NCBI RefSeq assembly: GCF_003148625.1
Contig: NZ_QGGO01000036.1
Location: forward strand, 1 to 57,664
DNA from: Arcicella aurantiaca
GTDB taxonomy: Bacteria; Bacteroidota; Bacteroidia; Cytophagales; Spirosomataceae
Length of the DNA: 57,664 bases
Direction: 5' to 3'
Under the pieces are notes generated by a model. The model did not search any database, was not told where the DNA came from, and was given only the letters and a program-made list of their open reading frames with translations. Positions 1 to 7,948 of the stretch are shown here, one piece after another. Made by a program: the position numbers and the translations under genes. Numbering within the stretch: position 1 is the stretch's first letter; each line of letters starts with the position of its first letter.

Positions 1-329
1 AGTACAATTCACAGGCTATGCAAGTATATGCTAAAAGATGGACTATTGAGTGTTTTTTTAAAGCCATTAAAACCGCTGGTTTTAATATAGAAGATACTCA
101 CTTGAAAGACCAAAAACGCCTCGAAAAACTATTAGCAGTTATTGCCATTGCTTTTGTTTGGGTGTATTTGATTGGTGATTATGAAAATCAACAAAAAACA
201 ATCCCTATTTTAGCCCATCAAAGAAGAGCTTTTAGCATTTTTAGGTATGGATTAGACCACCTAATAAAAGCATTAACCTTTGATAGTCAGATAATTAAAC
301 ATTACTTACAACTTTTGACACGTACTTAG
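1..329 (+). mobile_element. IS4-family insertion sequence, right end (partial)
   Basis: Right-hand end of an IS cut by the window edge. The terminal inverted repeat lies at about 313-329; its reverse complement starts CTAAGTACGTGTCAAAA and matches the other end of the IS at 57320 (CTGAGTATATGTCAAAA) at 14 of 17 positions. It is followed directly by the 9-bp direct repeat ACTCGAATG (330-338), which also precedes the left end at 57311-57319. The two ends therefore flank a single insertion in a PAP2-type gene. The middle of the IS is absent from the window. Confidence 0.9.
3..329 (+). CDS. IS4-family transposase, C-terminal fragment
   Basis: About 108 residues are readable from base 3, with no start because the gene runs in from outside the window. 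The residues YAKRWTIECFFKAIK fit the IS4 signature Y-x2-R-x3-E-x6-K exactly, which places this in the DDE transposases of the IS4 family; the last catalytic glutamate is the E in this motif. The stop codon TAG is made of the last bases of the IS itself. The complementary N-terminal piece is at 57405-57664. The two pieces (about 86 and 108 residues) do not overlap, so a central part with the first two catalytic aspartates is missing. Confidence 0.9.
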   Translation, partial: YNSQAMQVYAKRWTIECFFKAIKTAGFNIEDTHLKDQKRLEKLLAVIAIAFVWVYLIGDYENQQKTIPILAHQRRAFSIFRYGLDHLIKALTFDSQIIKHYLQLLTRT

Positions 330-338
330 ACTCGAATG
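330..338. repeat. Target-site duplication of the IS4 insertion, right copy
   Basis: ACTCGAATG directly follows the IS end. The identical 9 bp directly precede the other IS end at 57311-57319. Removing the IS and one copy restores a continuous reading frame through the PAP2-type gene. Confidence 0.9.
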
Positions 339-1453
339 ATAAAAGAAATATTGAATTTTGGAATACAGGCTCTCCAAGTTTCCGTTGGCAAGATTTGATT
401 AGTAAATTATGGCAGTCGGATGCACAAAAAAATGGAGTTTTGGCTAATATGCTTGTTTCTGTGAGTATTTATGATGCTACTATTGCTGCTTGGGATAGTA
501 AATATGTGTACAATAGAAGTCGTCCATTTGCGTCGGACAAACGCATTCAAACATTTGGATTGAAACCTGATAGTCCATCGTACCCTTGTGAATATTCTGT
601 TGCAGCAGGTGTTGCTTCCACTATAATAGCTCATTATTTTCCTAAAATGGCTGATTCTGTCAATCGTATGGCTAAACTGGCGATGGAATCCCGAATTGCT
701 ACGGGTGTTGCTTTTCCGAGTGATACACGGGCTGGCTTTGAGTTGGGAAAAAGAATTGCACTGCAAGAAATAGAATCTACCAAAGATTTTATGGTAAATA
801 CTCCTTGGGATGGTAAATATCCAGAAGGGAAAGGGCTTTGGAACGGAAAATACGCTGCATTTGCCAATGTTGGAAAAAGTAAAACGATTGTCTTGATGAA
901 TGCAAGTCAGTTTAGACCATTGCCCCCACCAGATTTTGCTAAAGATATGGTTGAATTGAAAAACTTTAAACCTACCCATAAATCTATGTCAAATGCGTTT
1001 TTTTATGATAGTCAACCATTTTGGAATGATTTAATTACCAAGAAAATATTTGAGAAAAACCTACATTTGAATGCTCCCAAGGCTGCCCGAATTTATGCCA
1101 CATCTGCCATTGGCTATTATGATGGATTTGTATCATGCTTTGACGCTAAATATACTTATTGGGGCATTCGTCCAGAACAATATGATACCACTTTTAAACC
1201 TGTTTTATTTGAAAGTCCACCATTTCCCGGTTATCCGTCTGGTCATGCAACGGTTAGCAGTATTACAGCCGAATTATATTCCTATTTTTTCCCTGAAGAC
1301 AAGTTATATTTTCAAAATAAAGCGAAAGATGTTGCAGAATCCAGATTTCATGGGGGTATCCATTTTAGAACCGATAACGAAGTTGGACTTGAACTTGGGA
1401 AAAAGATAGCCTCTGAAATTGTGAAAAAATTAAGAATGGATGGAGCAGACTGA
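330..1453 (+). pseudogene. PAP2 / vanadium haloperoxidase-like protein, 3' part, disrupted by IS4
   Basis: The carboxy part of a PAP2-superfamily phosphatase or haloperoxidase-like protein. The frame is open upstream of the TTG at 395, through the duplication and into the IS, so 395 is not a real start. Joined to 57121-57319, the original gene would be about 437 codons. The carboxy half has the complete acid-phosphatase/haloperoxidase signature: KYTYWGIRP (K-x6-RP), YPSGH, and SRFHGGIHFRTD (SR-x5-H-x3-D). An upstream half looks like a decayed duplicate: KYVYNRSRP is intact, PSGH is lost, and the SR-x5-H-x3-D block has Ala for His (SRIATGVAFPSD). The protein was probably periplasmic, given the signal peptide on the 5' part. 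The insertion should abolish the exported product. Confidence 0.88.
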
Positions 1454-1522
1454 AGTACATTTTATCGAATCTGTTTAACAAACCAGCTTTTGGAAAAAAG
1501 CTAAAATACATCCAAATATGAT

Positions 1523-1632
1523 ATTAGACTTCCTACGAAAGTGTTTTATGATTGAAAAATGGTATATTTTCTCTATTTGTATCCGAAAAAATACTGTTCT
1601 ACGGCTTAAAACACTTTCGTAGGAAGTCTAAT
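1523..1632. repeat. MITE family A, copy 1 (short form)
   Basis: A 110-bp element with perfect 26-bp terminal inverted repeats. The outer end is ATTAGACTTCCTACGAAAGT. It lies between the PAP2 gene and cobC, downstream of both converging genes. Inside are fragments shared with the longer copies at 29434, 32254 and 33300. It has no coding capacity. It could fold into a long hairpin and act as a bidirectional terminator. Confidence 0.85.
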
Positions 1633-1639
1633 TTTATTC

Positions 1640-2206
1640 TTAAAGATTCTTTAAAAAAACCTTATCCATCACACTTTCCTTTGCAAGCTTTATACAGAAT
1701 ACTTCTCCATATTCTACTGATAGTTTAAAAATATTGATAAGTGGAATGTTTAAGATATGGCTAAAAATACACCTTATCACCCCTGCATGCGTGATAATTA
1801 TTACTTTTTTATGGGGTTGAGTTCGTAATGCCTCTATAAAACTGCTCACTCTTGCCTGCATATCTATCAAACTTTCACCTTCGGGCGGTGCAACATTCAC
1901 AAAATCTATCATCCAAGGGTTCAATTCTAAAGACGGGATTTCGTTCCAAGGCTTTCCTTCCCAAATTCCAAAATTCAGCTCCATGAGTGAATCATCAAAC
2001 TGAATATTTTGGAAACCAAGTTCGTTTGCCAATAGTTGACATCTAATTAATGGGCTTGAATAAACCGAATCAAAATCAGTAGGTAATTTGGCTTTTATTG
2101 TGGCAACTTCTTCTAAAAAAGTATCAGCCAATGGGGGATTACTTTGCCCATAACATATTGAACTAATGTTCTTTATCTCGGTATGTCTAATTATATATAT
2201 TTCCAT
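1640..2206 (-). CDS. cobC: Alpha-ribazole phosphatase (CobC-like histidine phosphatase)
   Basis: 188 residues of the histidine phosphatase (phosphoglycerate mutase-like) superfamily. The N-terminal IYIIRHTE carries the phosphate-accepting His with the RHT variant of RHG. The second catalytic His is in IITHAGVIRCIF. A central PPEGESL segment is typical of CobC-type enzymes. The predicted role is to remove the 5' phosphate from alpha-ribazole phosphate, or from adenosylcobalamin phosphate, at the end of cobalamin assembly. The start overlaps the end of cobS by 16 bases, so the two are translationally coupled. It is last in the cobT-cobS-cobC run. A general phosphatase of the same fold cannot be excluded without this context. 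Confidence 0.88.
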   Translation of the reverse strand: MEIYIIRHTEIKNISSICYGQSNPPLADTFLEEVATIKAKLPTDFDSVYSSPLIRCQLLANELGFQNIQFDDSLMELNFGIWEGKPWNEIPSLELNPWMIDFVNVAPPEGESLIDMQARVSSFIEALRTQPHKKVIIITHAGVIRCIFSHILNIPLINIFKLSVEYGEVFCIKLAKESVMDKVFLKNL

Positions 2207-2979
2207 AGCACCAAATAGGTTAATAAAACAACGATTTCCCCAAATTGTTCAGTTGCCCCCAGACAATCGCCAGTGTAACCTCCCAACCATTTTTTGAAAT
2301 ATCTATTTGCATACGCATAAAGTAGAAATAAAGGCAAAATTACCATTAGCAATAAAGGGTTTATAAAACCTAAGATGACCAAGGGTATCAAACCAAAAGT
2401 GTACGCTCCGACTATTTCTACGGAAGTATGTCCTTTGGCAATTGGTTTGGCTTTTGAGGTTTCGTCTTCTCGGGCGTATTCGCTATTGAACACAATATTT
2501 ATTGCCGTCAGACGAGCCAAAGCGTGGTAAGAAACGAATATTAAAAATATAGTCAAATAATCGTTACTCGCTATTTTTGCCAATAATTTAATTAAAACCA
2601 GTATTTTTAAAATCAAAAGAAAACCAATTGCAATCCCTCCATAAGCCCCAATACGGCTATCTTTCATTATTTCAAGGATTTTTATTTTTGTCCAACCACC
2701 TCCAAAACCATCAAATACATCGGCAAATCCATCTTCATGGAATGCCCCCGTACACAAAATACCTGCTATTAAGGAAAATACAACGGCTATTTCTACCTCA
2801 AATAGGAATGAGCATAAAGCAAACACGATAAAACTAATCCCTCCTACTATCCAACCAATAAATGGAAAGTAACGTGTGGCTTTGTTAATATAATCAGGTG
2901 AATGGTCTGTATTGGATGGGCATGGAATACGTGTATAAAACATCAGTGCCGTGAAAAAAATACGTAATTCATTTTTCAT
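2191..2979 (-). CDS. cobS: Adenosylcobinamide-GDP ribazoletransferase (cobalamin synthase)
   Basis: 262 residues, an integral membrane enzyme with several hydrophobic spans. Near residues 80-97 is the acidic metal-binding signature HEDGFADVFDGFGGG, diagnostic of CobS. It joins adenosylcobinamide-GDP to alpha-ribazole (phosphate) to make adenosylcobalamin (phosphate) at the inner membrane. The downstream block GGYTGDCLGATEQ is also family-typical. It starts 4 bases after the end of cobT and overlaps cobC by 16 bases, which indicates one transcript. The length is normal for the family. Confidence 0.95.
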   Translation of the reverse strand: MKNELRIFFTALMFYTRIPCPSNTDHSPDYINKATRYFPFIGWIVGGISFIVFALCSFLFEVEIAVVFSLIAGILCTGAFHEDGFADVFDGFGGGWTKIKILEIMKDSRIGAYGGIAIGFLLILKILVLIKLLAKIASNDYLTIFLIFVSYHALARLTAINIVFNSEYAREDETSKAKPIAKGHTSVEIVGAYTFGLIPLVILGFINPLLLMVILPLFLLYAYANRYFKKWLGGYTGDCLGATEQFGEIVVLLTYLVLWKYI

Positions 2980-2983
2980 AATT

Positions 2984-3994
2984 TCACTCTTTATTGCTTA
3001 TACCTGCCGACTCAAAGCTTGCCATTTCATTTAAAAAATTTATGGATGATTCAATAATTGGAAAAGCTACCGCACAGCCAGTTCCTTCTCCCAGCCTCAT
3101 ATTGAGCTGTAAAAGTGAATCCGCTTTCATAAATGCTAACATCTGTTTATGTCCTTGTTCTTGGGACTGGTGACAAAAAACAGCATTTTTCATAATTTCA
3201 TCCTTTATCCTGAAAGCTACCAAGAAAGCCGAACTCGCTATAAACCCATCTACTAATATTAGCATATTTTTTTCAAAAGCGGTCAGCATCGCCCCTACTA
3301 TTTGGGTAATTTCAAATCCTCCGAATGTTCTTAATATTTCGATTGGGTCAGTGATAGTACCATGAAATTCACTCGCCATTTTAAGTTTAGCTATTTTATT
3401 TTCTAACTGTAAATCATTGATTCCCGTACCACGACCAACACATTTTTCAATGGGAATTTTACAGCAATAACTCATTATCATAGCCGCCGACGACGTGTTG
3501 GCAATACCCATTTCGCCAAAACCAATTACGTTGCACCCTGTATTAGCAACAGCGTTTACAATTTCTTTTCCTTGTTGAAAACAGGCTTCCAATTGTGCCT
3601 CAGTCATTGCTTTTTCTCGCAAAAAACTCTGTGTACCTTTAGCTATTTTGGCATCTACCAAATTGGGATGTGGCTCAAAATCATGATTTACACCTGCATC
3701 TACAATTTTTAAAGTAATATTATGTTGTTTGGCGAATACATTAATGGCAGCTCCACCAGCCAAAAAATTCATTACCATTTGATATGTTACCTCTTGTGGA
3801 TAAGCACTCAAACCGTCGTTTGCTACGCCATGGTCACCAGCAAAAACAATAATAGTTGGTTTTTGTAAACTTGGGCTAAGCGTATTTTGAATAGTAGCAA
3901 CTTGTATAGCGATTTTCTCTAAAATGCCCAAGGCTCCCAATGGTTTGGTTTTAAAATCAATTTTGTGTTGTAATTTTTTCTCTATTGATGTCAT
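2984..3994 (-). CDS. cobT: Nicotinate-nucleotide--dimethylbenzimidazole phosphoribosyltransferase
   Basis: 336 residues, the usual CobT length. Recognisable blocks are VFAGDHGVANDGLSAYP near the N-terminus, VIGFGEMGIANTSSAA in the middle, GRGTGI, and the C-terminal RLGEGTGCAVAFP with the glutamate that acts as general base. It transfers phosphoribose from nicotinate mononucleotide to a lower-ligand base such as dimethylbenzimidazole, giving the alpha-ribazole phosphate used by CobS. It acts in the cytosol. It is first of the tight cobT-cobS-cobC run and is separated from cobU by about 300 bases. Confidence 0.96.
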   Translation of the reverse strand: MTSIEKKLQHKIDFKTKPLGALGILEKIAIQVATIQNTLSPSLQKPTIIVFAGDHGVANDGLSAYPQEVTYQMVMNFLAGGAAINVFAKQHNITLKIVDAGVNHDFEPHPNLVDAKIAKGTQSFLREKAMTEAQLEACFQQGKEIVNAVANTGCNVIGFGEMGIANTSSAAMIMSYCCKIPIEKCVGRGTGINDLQLENKIAKLKMASEFHGTITDPIEILRTFGGFEITQIVGAMLTAFEKNMLILVDGFIASSAFLVAFRIKDEIMKNAVFCHQSQEQGHKQMLAFMKADSLLQLNMRLGEGTGCAVAFPIIESSINFLNEMASFESAGISNKE

Positions 3995-4290
3995 ATTCTT
4001 TCTTTTTTAAAACCATCAGCAACAATGCCGACAGCCATTTTTGCAACCTAATACCCTACTTAAATGAATAATTCTGTTAAACTCAACCCCGACTTATTAC
4101 TAAAGCTGTTTACACTTTCGGTATCTTTTGAAAATTTGTTTATTTTTAAAGAGGTCGAAGTAAATTTTTGACATATAGCAGGGCTAAGTATTTGGAATAA
4201 ATAAATTGATATTGTGTAGAGTCGTATGCGATACCGCCCCCTCCCCTACACAATGATGACAATATTTATGAAGCAGTTTTTTAAACAGCT
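3995..4290. other. Intergenic region between cobU and cobT
   Basis: 296 bases without a plausible gene. No cobalamin-riboswitch core could be recognised on the minus strand. It is AT-rich with no strong hairpin, and may carry a separate promoter for cobTSC. Confidence 0.5.
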
Positions 4291-4794
4291 TCACTTAATC
4301 GTTACAGGTATTCCACTAACCATTAACGTAACTTTTGTGGCTTTGGAAGCCAAATATTGATTTACCCATCCTTGCAAATCTGTGAATTTTCGTCCCATAG
4401 CTGTTTCGGCATGGACACCCATACCCAGCTCATTGGTGATGAAGATAAAATTACCCTCTTTATCTGCCAAAAGGTCTATTTCTATTTTTGCTTTTTCAAG
4501 GCAAATATCTATATTATATTTTTCTTCAATAAAAAAATTGGTCAACCAAAGAGTAGCACAATCTAAGACAATTGTCTGATTGTCAATAGGTAAACTACCA
4601 ATATACATTTGTTCTTCAATGGTAGTCCAACGCTCATCACGGTCGGATTGGTGGCGTTTGATGCGTTCTTGAAAGTCGTCATCCCATTGTTGGGCAGTTG
4701 CTACATAAATAGGACTTTGTGAGAAACTAAGAGCTAAGTTTTGGGCAAAACTACTTTTCCCACTTCTTGCTCCACCTGTTATCATCCAAATCAT
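4291..4794 (-). CDS. cobU: Bifunctional adenosylcobinamide kinase / guanylyltransferase
   Basis: 167 residues. The N-terminal MIWMITGGARSGKSSFAQ holds the P-loop (GGARSGKS), followed by the family block PIYVATAQQWDDDFQERIKRHQ, whose histidine is in the position of the guanylylated His, and by an ITNELGMGVH segment. It phosphorylates adenosylcobinamide and attaches GMP, giving the substrate for CobS. It is upstream of cobT, cobS and cobC on the same strand. This set covers only nucleotide-loop assembly, so the plasmid supports cobinamide salvage or completes a chromosomal pathway rather than encoding synthesis of the corrin ring. Confidence 0.95.
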   Translation of the reverse strand: MIWMITGGARSGKSSFAQNLALSFSQSPIYVATAQQWDDDFQERIKRHQSDRDERWTTIEEQMYIGSLPIDNQTIVLDCATLWLTNFFIEEKYNIDICLEKAKIEIDLLADKEGNFIFITNELGMGVHAETAMGRKFTDLQGWVNQYLASKATKVTLMVSGIPVTIK

Positions 4795-5275
4795 AAAACT
4801 TCTAAATTTTTATTTTTAAAAAACAGTTTAAACTTTAAATATATCTTGAAAAGGGTAGCGTTAAAACAAGTTTTTAGAGATACTTATCAGCGTGAATGAT
4901 ACAATTACTGACTGACTTTAGAAAACGAATTTGCAGTCCACATAATGCCACCATAAACGACTATCCCTACCACCCATTAAATCTAATTTTCACAATGCAG
5001 CCCAATACAATAGATTTGATTTTGGGGAAAGAATCTACTAAAACTTTAGCGTGTGGTTCTCAATCTTTAAGGATTGTATTTCATCAAAAAAGACGTAACA
5101 ACCCTGCAAGTTGATTTGGAACTTGTTTAAGTAATGTAGAGATTTTCAAGAAAATAACGGAATGATAAGGGCTGTCTCCAACAAATAGATTAAGTTTTAA
5201 GACAAAAAACATACATTTTTAGGAGTATCAAATTTTAAAAGGGAACTCTAAAAATAAACTTAACCTTTAATAAAA
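4795..5275. other. Region without a recognisable gene, upstream of cobU
   Basis: 481 bases. A 72-codon open frame (4896-5114, plus strand) resembles no family I know and is out of keeping with its neighbours. I looked for a B12-box or riboswitch fold reading toward cobU and did not find a convincing one. It probably contains the cobU promoter and the 3' flank of the hip module. Confidence 0.45.
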
Positions 5276-6274
5276 TTATTTTTTCAAAAAATTACGTTTC
5301 GAGCTAATCATTTGTGAATAAGCCCTTTTATTGGCATCAGTCAAAAACGAGTGACTAATCAACGTTTCTACTAAAGGTTGTTTGTCCAAAAATGGCAATA
5401 ATAATTTCTTTATTCTTGCTTCATTCATACCCAATCGTTTTCCTAATTCCATGAAATCATCCTGATGAGCATGACCAGAATTCACTTGGTGTATCGACCG
5501 AAAATCGTCTTTAAATAATCCTTTACTCAAAGCAAAATCGGTATCATCTACGTGCAAACGAGTATTAATAAGGTCATAAGCAGGACTTAGGACATAATCG
5601 CCTTTAGGGGTTTCTATCAATGAAAAATTTTTCAAATGAGCGTCTCCATTGCTAAATAAATAATTGAAAATCAACAAGATAAAATATTTTTCCATTTCAA
5701 TTCTCCACGTTGGTACAAAGAATTGTATGAGTTCACCAAGTTCTTCATAACTAAATTCGTATTTATAATTAACCCCAAAATTATCCTTCGTTTTTCCTGC
5801 CAAACTCGCAAAGTCTTCTACCCCCCATTTTATTCCCTCTTCTTTAATGTCAAACCGTTTGGTAATATAAGCTGGCGTGCCATCTGCAAAGAAAATCAAG
5901 GCATTAGCCGCCGTATTAATGCCAAATACTTGCGAGGCAATTTGCATCGTAAGATGCTCATTGGCTGGCACTTGGTCAATTTTCTTTAAATCTCTTGGAA
6001 TAGGTTTTAAAATATATTCTCCTTGTTCACCTTCTTTGGTAAGTCTTAATTGATTTTTTTCCAATATTAAACTCAGCTTTTCCTGCACACCCGAAATTGA
6101 AATTCGTTTCCTGTTTTCCATAAACAAATCTTCTATTTCTTCACTGGTTTGTGGTTTTGGGTACGGCAAAACATGACTCACTTTTTTATTACGAAATACT
6201 TTTCGCAAACAAGTAGAACTGTACGATGAATAACCCTCTGCCAATGTACCGGGACAATATTTCAAGTCTATCAT
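5276..6274 (-). CDS. hipT: HipT-like serine/threonine kinase toxin (HipA C-terminal kinase)
   Basis: 332 residues covering the HipA kinase core without the N-subdomain-1, which is a separate upstream gene. Motifs: the Gly-rich loop S59-I-S61-G-V-Q-E-K66, with two serines in the SIS arrangement described for E. coli HipT autophosphorylation; the catalytic loop NGDAHLKN with D211; and the metal-binding SPAYD with D234. Full-length HipA is about 440 residues, so this is a true split form rather than a truncation. It overlaps the upstream hipS-like gene by 4 bases (ATGA). HipA and HipT kinases phosphorylate aminoacyl-tRNA synthetases (GltX and TrpS respectively); the target here is unknown. Confidence 0.9.
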   Translation of the reverse strand: MIDLKYCPGTLAEGYSSYSSTCLRKVFRNKKVSHVLPYPKPQTSEEIEDLFMENRKRISISGVQEKLSLILEKNQLRLTKEGEQGEYILKPIPRDLKKIDQVPANEHLTMQIASQVFGINTAANALIFFADGTPAYITKRFDIKEEGIKWGVEDFASLAGKTKDNFGVNYKYEFSYEELGELIQFFVPTWRIEMEKYFILLIFNYLFSNGDAHLKNFSLIETPKGDYVLSPAYDLINTRLHVDDTDFALSKGLFKDDFRSIHQVNSGHAHQDDFMELGKRLGMNEARIKKLLLPFLDKQPLVETLISHSFLTDANKRAYSQMISSKRNFLKK

Positions 6275-6597
6275 AATGGTAAAGGTTTTACGGTTATTGC
6301 CCCGATGGTATCAAATTGAGAGGTTTTTGCTAAAAGTCCAAAGCTATCATTTTCATCAATTTTAAAGAGTACACATTGTAATTTTCGGTTAACTCCTTCA
6401 CTCAACATATTATAGAAAAAAGGGAATAAAAAATCACTTTGAAATACTTGCTTGTTTTTGGGAAATGTCAAACTAATATCCTGACAATCTGGCGATGAAA
6501 AATATTTATCCTCATATTCAAACCGATAGTTTTGACGACTTTCTTCTGTAAGAATTCCCGCCAAAATATTATTTCGATATACCGCTAATTGTCGCAT
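6271..6597 (-). CDS. hipS: HipS-like protein (stand-alone HipA N-terminal subdomain)
   Basis: 108 residues matching the N-subdomain-1 of HipA: LAVYRNNILAGILTEE at the start, a short FPFFYNMLSEGVNRKL segment near residues 58-75 typical of the family, and SFGLLAKTSQFDTIGAI at the end. In E. coli O127 HipBST this small protein, not HipB, is the antitoxin that inhibits the HipT kinase. Gene order here, regulator then small protein then kinase, is the same as hipB-hipS-hipT. Its stop overlaps the kinase start, so translation is coupled. Confidence 0.85.
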   Translation of the reverse strand: MRQLAVYRNNILAGILTEESRQNYRFEYEDKYFSSPDCQDISLTFPKNKQVFQSDFLFPFFYNMLSEGVNRKLQCVLFKIDENDSFGLLAKTSQFDTIGAITVKPLPL

Positions 6598-6617
6598 TGA
6601 TTAATATAAATTTTTAG

Positions 6618-6827
6618 CTAAGATTTAAAACCTATTTGTCTGATAGTCCATACCAATTCCATTCCCAAAATTTCAGATAATTTTGTGAGTGTTTCCAGCC
6701 GTGGATTACCTTTTCCGCTTTCAAAAGATTTGATAGTTCGTAGTCCAACGCCTGATAAATCCGCTAAATATTCTTGGGTAACTCCCAATTCTTCACGCCT
6801 ATTTCTAAACTCTTGTGATAAATCCAT
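6618..6827 (-). CDS. hipB: HipB-like helix-turn-helix regulator
   Basis: 69 residues, an XRE-type helix-turn-helix of the HipB kind: RREELGVTQEYLADLSGVGLR-type helices followed by a family-typical FESGKGNPRLETL turn. It is the first gene of the three-gene module, 20 bases before hipS. It probably binds its own promoter and represses the operon. The upstream region (6828-6960) is AT-rich, and I did not resolve an operator there. Confidence 0.85.
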   Translation of the reverse strand: MDLSQEFRNRREELGVTQEYLADLSGVGLRTIKSFESGKGNPRLETLTKLSEILGMELVWTIRQIGFKS

Positions 6828-6976
6828 GAAAGTATTTATTTAACAAGGGCAATATATGGCACTTTTTGCGAATTTTCAAGTAAAATCATACAAATATTTT
6901 ATCAAAAGTGCTGAATAATGCACTAAAAGACGATAAGAATTTATAGAAAGAAATCTTGTTACGAAGCATAAAAAAG

Positions 6977-7022
6977 CCTTGCAAAATAGAGACTAAATTG
7001 AGTCTATTTTGCAAGGTTTTTT
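6977..7022. terminator. Intrinsic terminator downstream of parB
   Basis: A long hairpin with arms CCTTGCAAAATAGA and TCTATTTTGCAAGG, flanked by an A-run on the left and a T-run on the right, so it can terminate in both directions. It lies 28 bases past the parB stop and separates the partition operon from the hip module. Confidence 0.85.
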
Positions 7023-7049
7023 ACGATTTTTCCTAAAAGTGAAAGCGTT

Positions 7050-7937
7050 TCACTTTTGGAGAAAATCCTTATAAAGATTGATTTTTTGTATCAAAATATC
7101 ACAGTTTTTAGTTGTTTTCAACTTCTGTGAAAGTTGCTTAATTTCGAGTAATAATTTAGGTTCTTCAACTGATAAATTAACCGATGGACTTTTGTCAATA
7201 ATTGCGGTTAACGCTTCTATACTTTCAACAGAATCTTTTTCAATGGGTTCATTTGAAAGCGTTTGAATATCTTTTCTACTAATTTTACTGACGCCTTGTA
7301 AAACTTCTTCTCTCAAAGGTTTTGAAAGTTTACTCATGCCATCAGCAAATTTTCCGTCATTTTTTATCGTTCTTGAACTTACATTAAATGTTGCGGCTAA
7401 GTTTTCAGCAACGTTAATAATTTGCTCGTCATTACCATTAATTTGTAAAGCTACACCTCTATTTTTTTTCTGGGAATTATACTTTAGTCCACGGTAGTAA
7501 GATTCTTCTTCAAGCGATAAATTTCGTCGCCCAATTTGCAAATCAATCATGTATTCCTTTACATCATCAATAGAAGCAAAAACTTTGAGCGTTATCTTAA
7601 AATCAATTTTGTGTTCTTTACAAATTTTATATCTGTTGTGTCCATCCACTAACAAATACACAGGCGTTTCAGAATCTCCACGCCCTAAATCATACTCGGT
7701 TGTTTCCCAAAGCACAAGGGCATCTTGACAACCGTGTTGAATAATATTTTGTTCTAATTGGGAATATTGTTCCCCCGTCAGAGGTCTGATAAATTCTTGT
7801 AACTCTGGTAGAATTTCAATGCTATTTTTAACTCTTTCTACATCATTAAAAGCACCTAAACTTGTGGGTTTGGGTGTATTATGTATCTGAGTCATTTCTT
7901 GAGCTTTTTTTCTGAAAAGTTCTTTTTTAGATGCCAT
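7050..7937 (-). CDS. parB: ParB-family plasmid partition protein
   Basis: 295 residues. A ParB/Srx-like N-terminal domain is visible: PLTGEQYSQLEQNIIQHGCQDALVLWE, then LLVDGHNRYKICKEH, the family GHNRYK-type motif. A predicted helix-turn-helix follows (NVAENLAATFNVSSRTIKND). The C-terminal part is helical and probably dimerises. It starts 11 bases after parA and so is in the same operon. It would bind a centromere site, which I could not identify by eye. Confidence 0.85.
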   Translation of the reverse strand: MASKKELFRKKAQEMTQIHNTPKPTSLGAFNDVERVKNSIEILPELQEFIRPLTGEQYSQLEQNIIQHGCQDALVLWETTEYDLGRGDSETPVYLLVDGHNRYKICKEHKIDFKITLKVFASIDDVKEYMIDLQIGRRNLSLEEESYYRGLKYNSQKKNRGVALQINGNDEQIINVAENLAATFNVSSRTIKNDGKFADGMSKLSKPLREEVLQGVSKISRKDIQTLSNEPIEKDSVESIEALTAIIDKSPSVNLSVEEPKLLLEIKQLSQKLKTTKNCDILIQKINLYKDFLQK

Positions 7938-7948
7938 TTTTCTATTAT

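Noticed and set aside
407-979. 190-codon open frame on the minus strand
   Set aside because: It is antisense to the PAP2-type gene, whose motifs are unambiguous; the composition is that of a shadow frame.
4896-5114. 72-codon open frame before cobU
   Set aside because: No family resemblance, no domain and no fitting neighbour; kept only as part of the gene-free region.
4795-5275. Cobalamin riboswitch ahead of cobU
   Set aside because: Looked for the conserved B12-box and core on the minus strand and found no convincing match. A covariance search would settle it.
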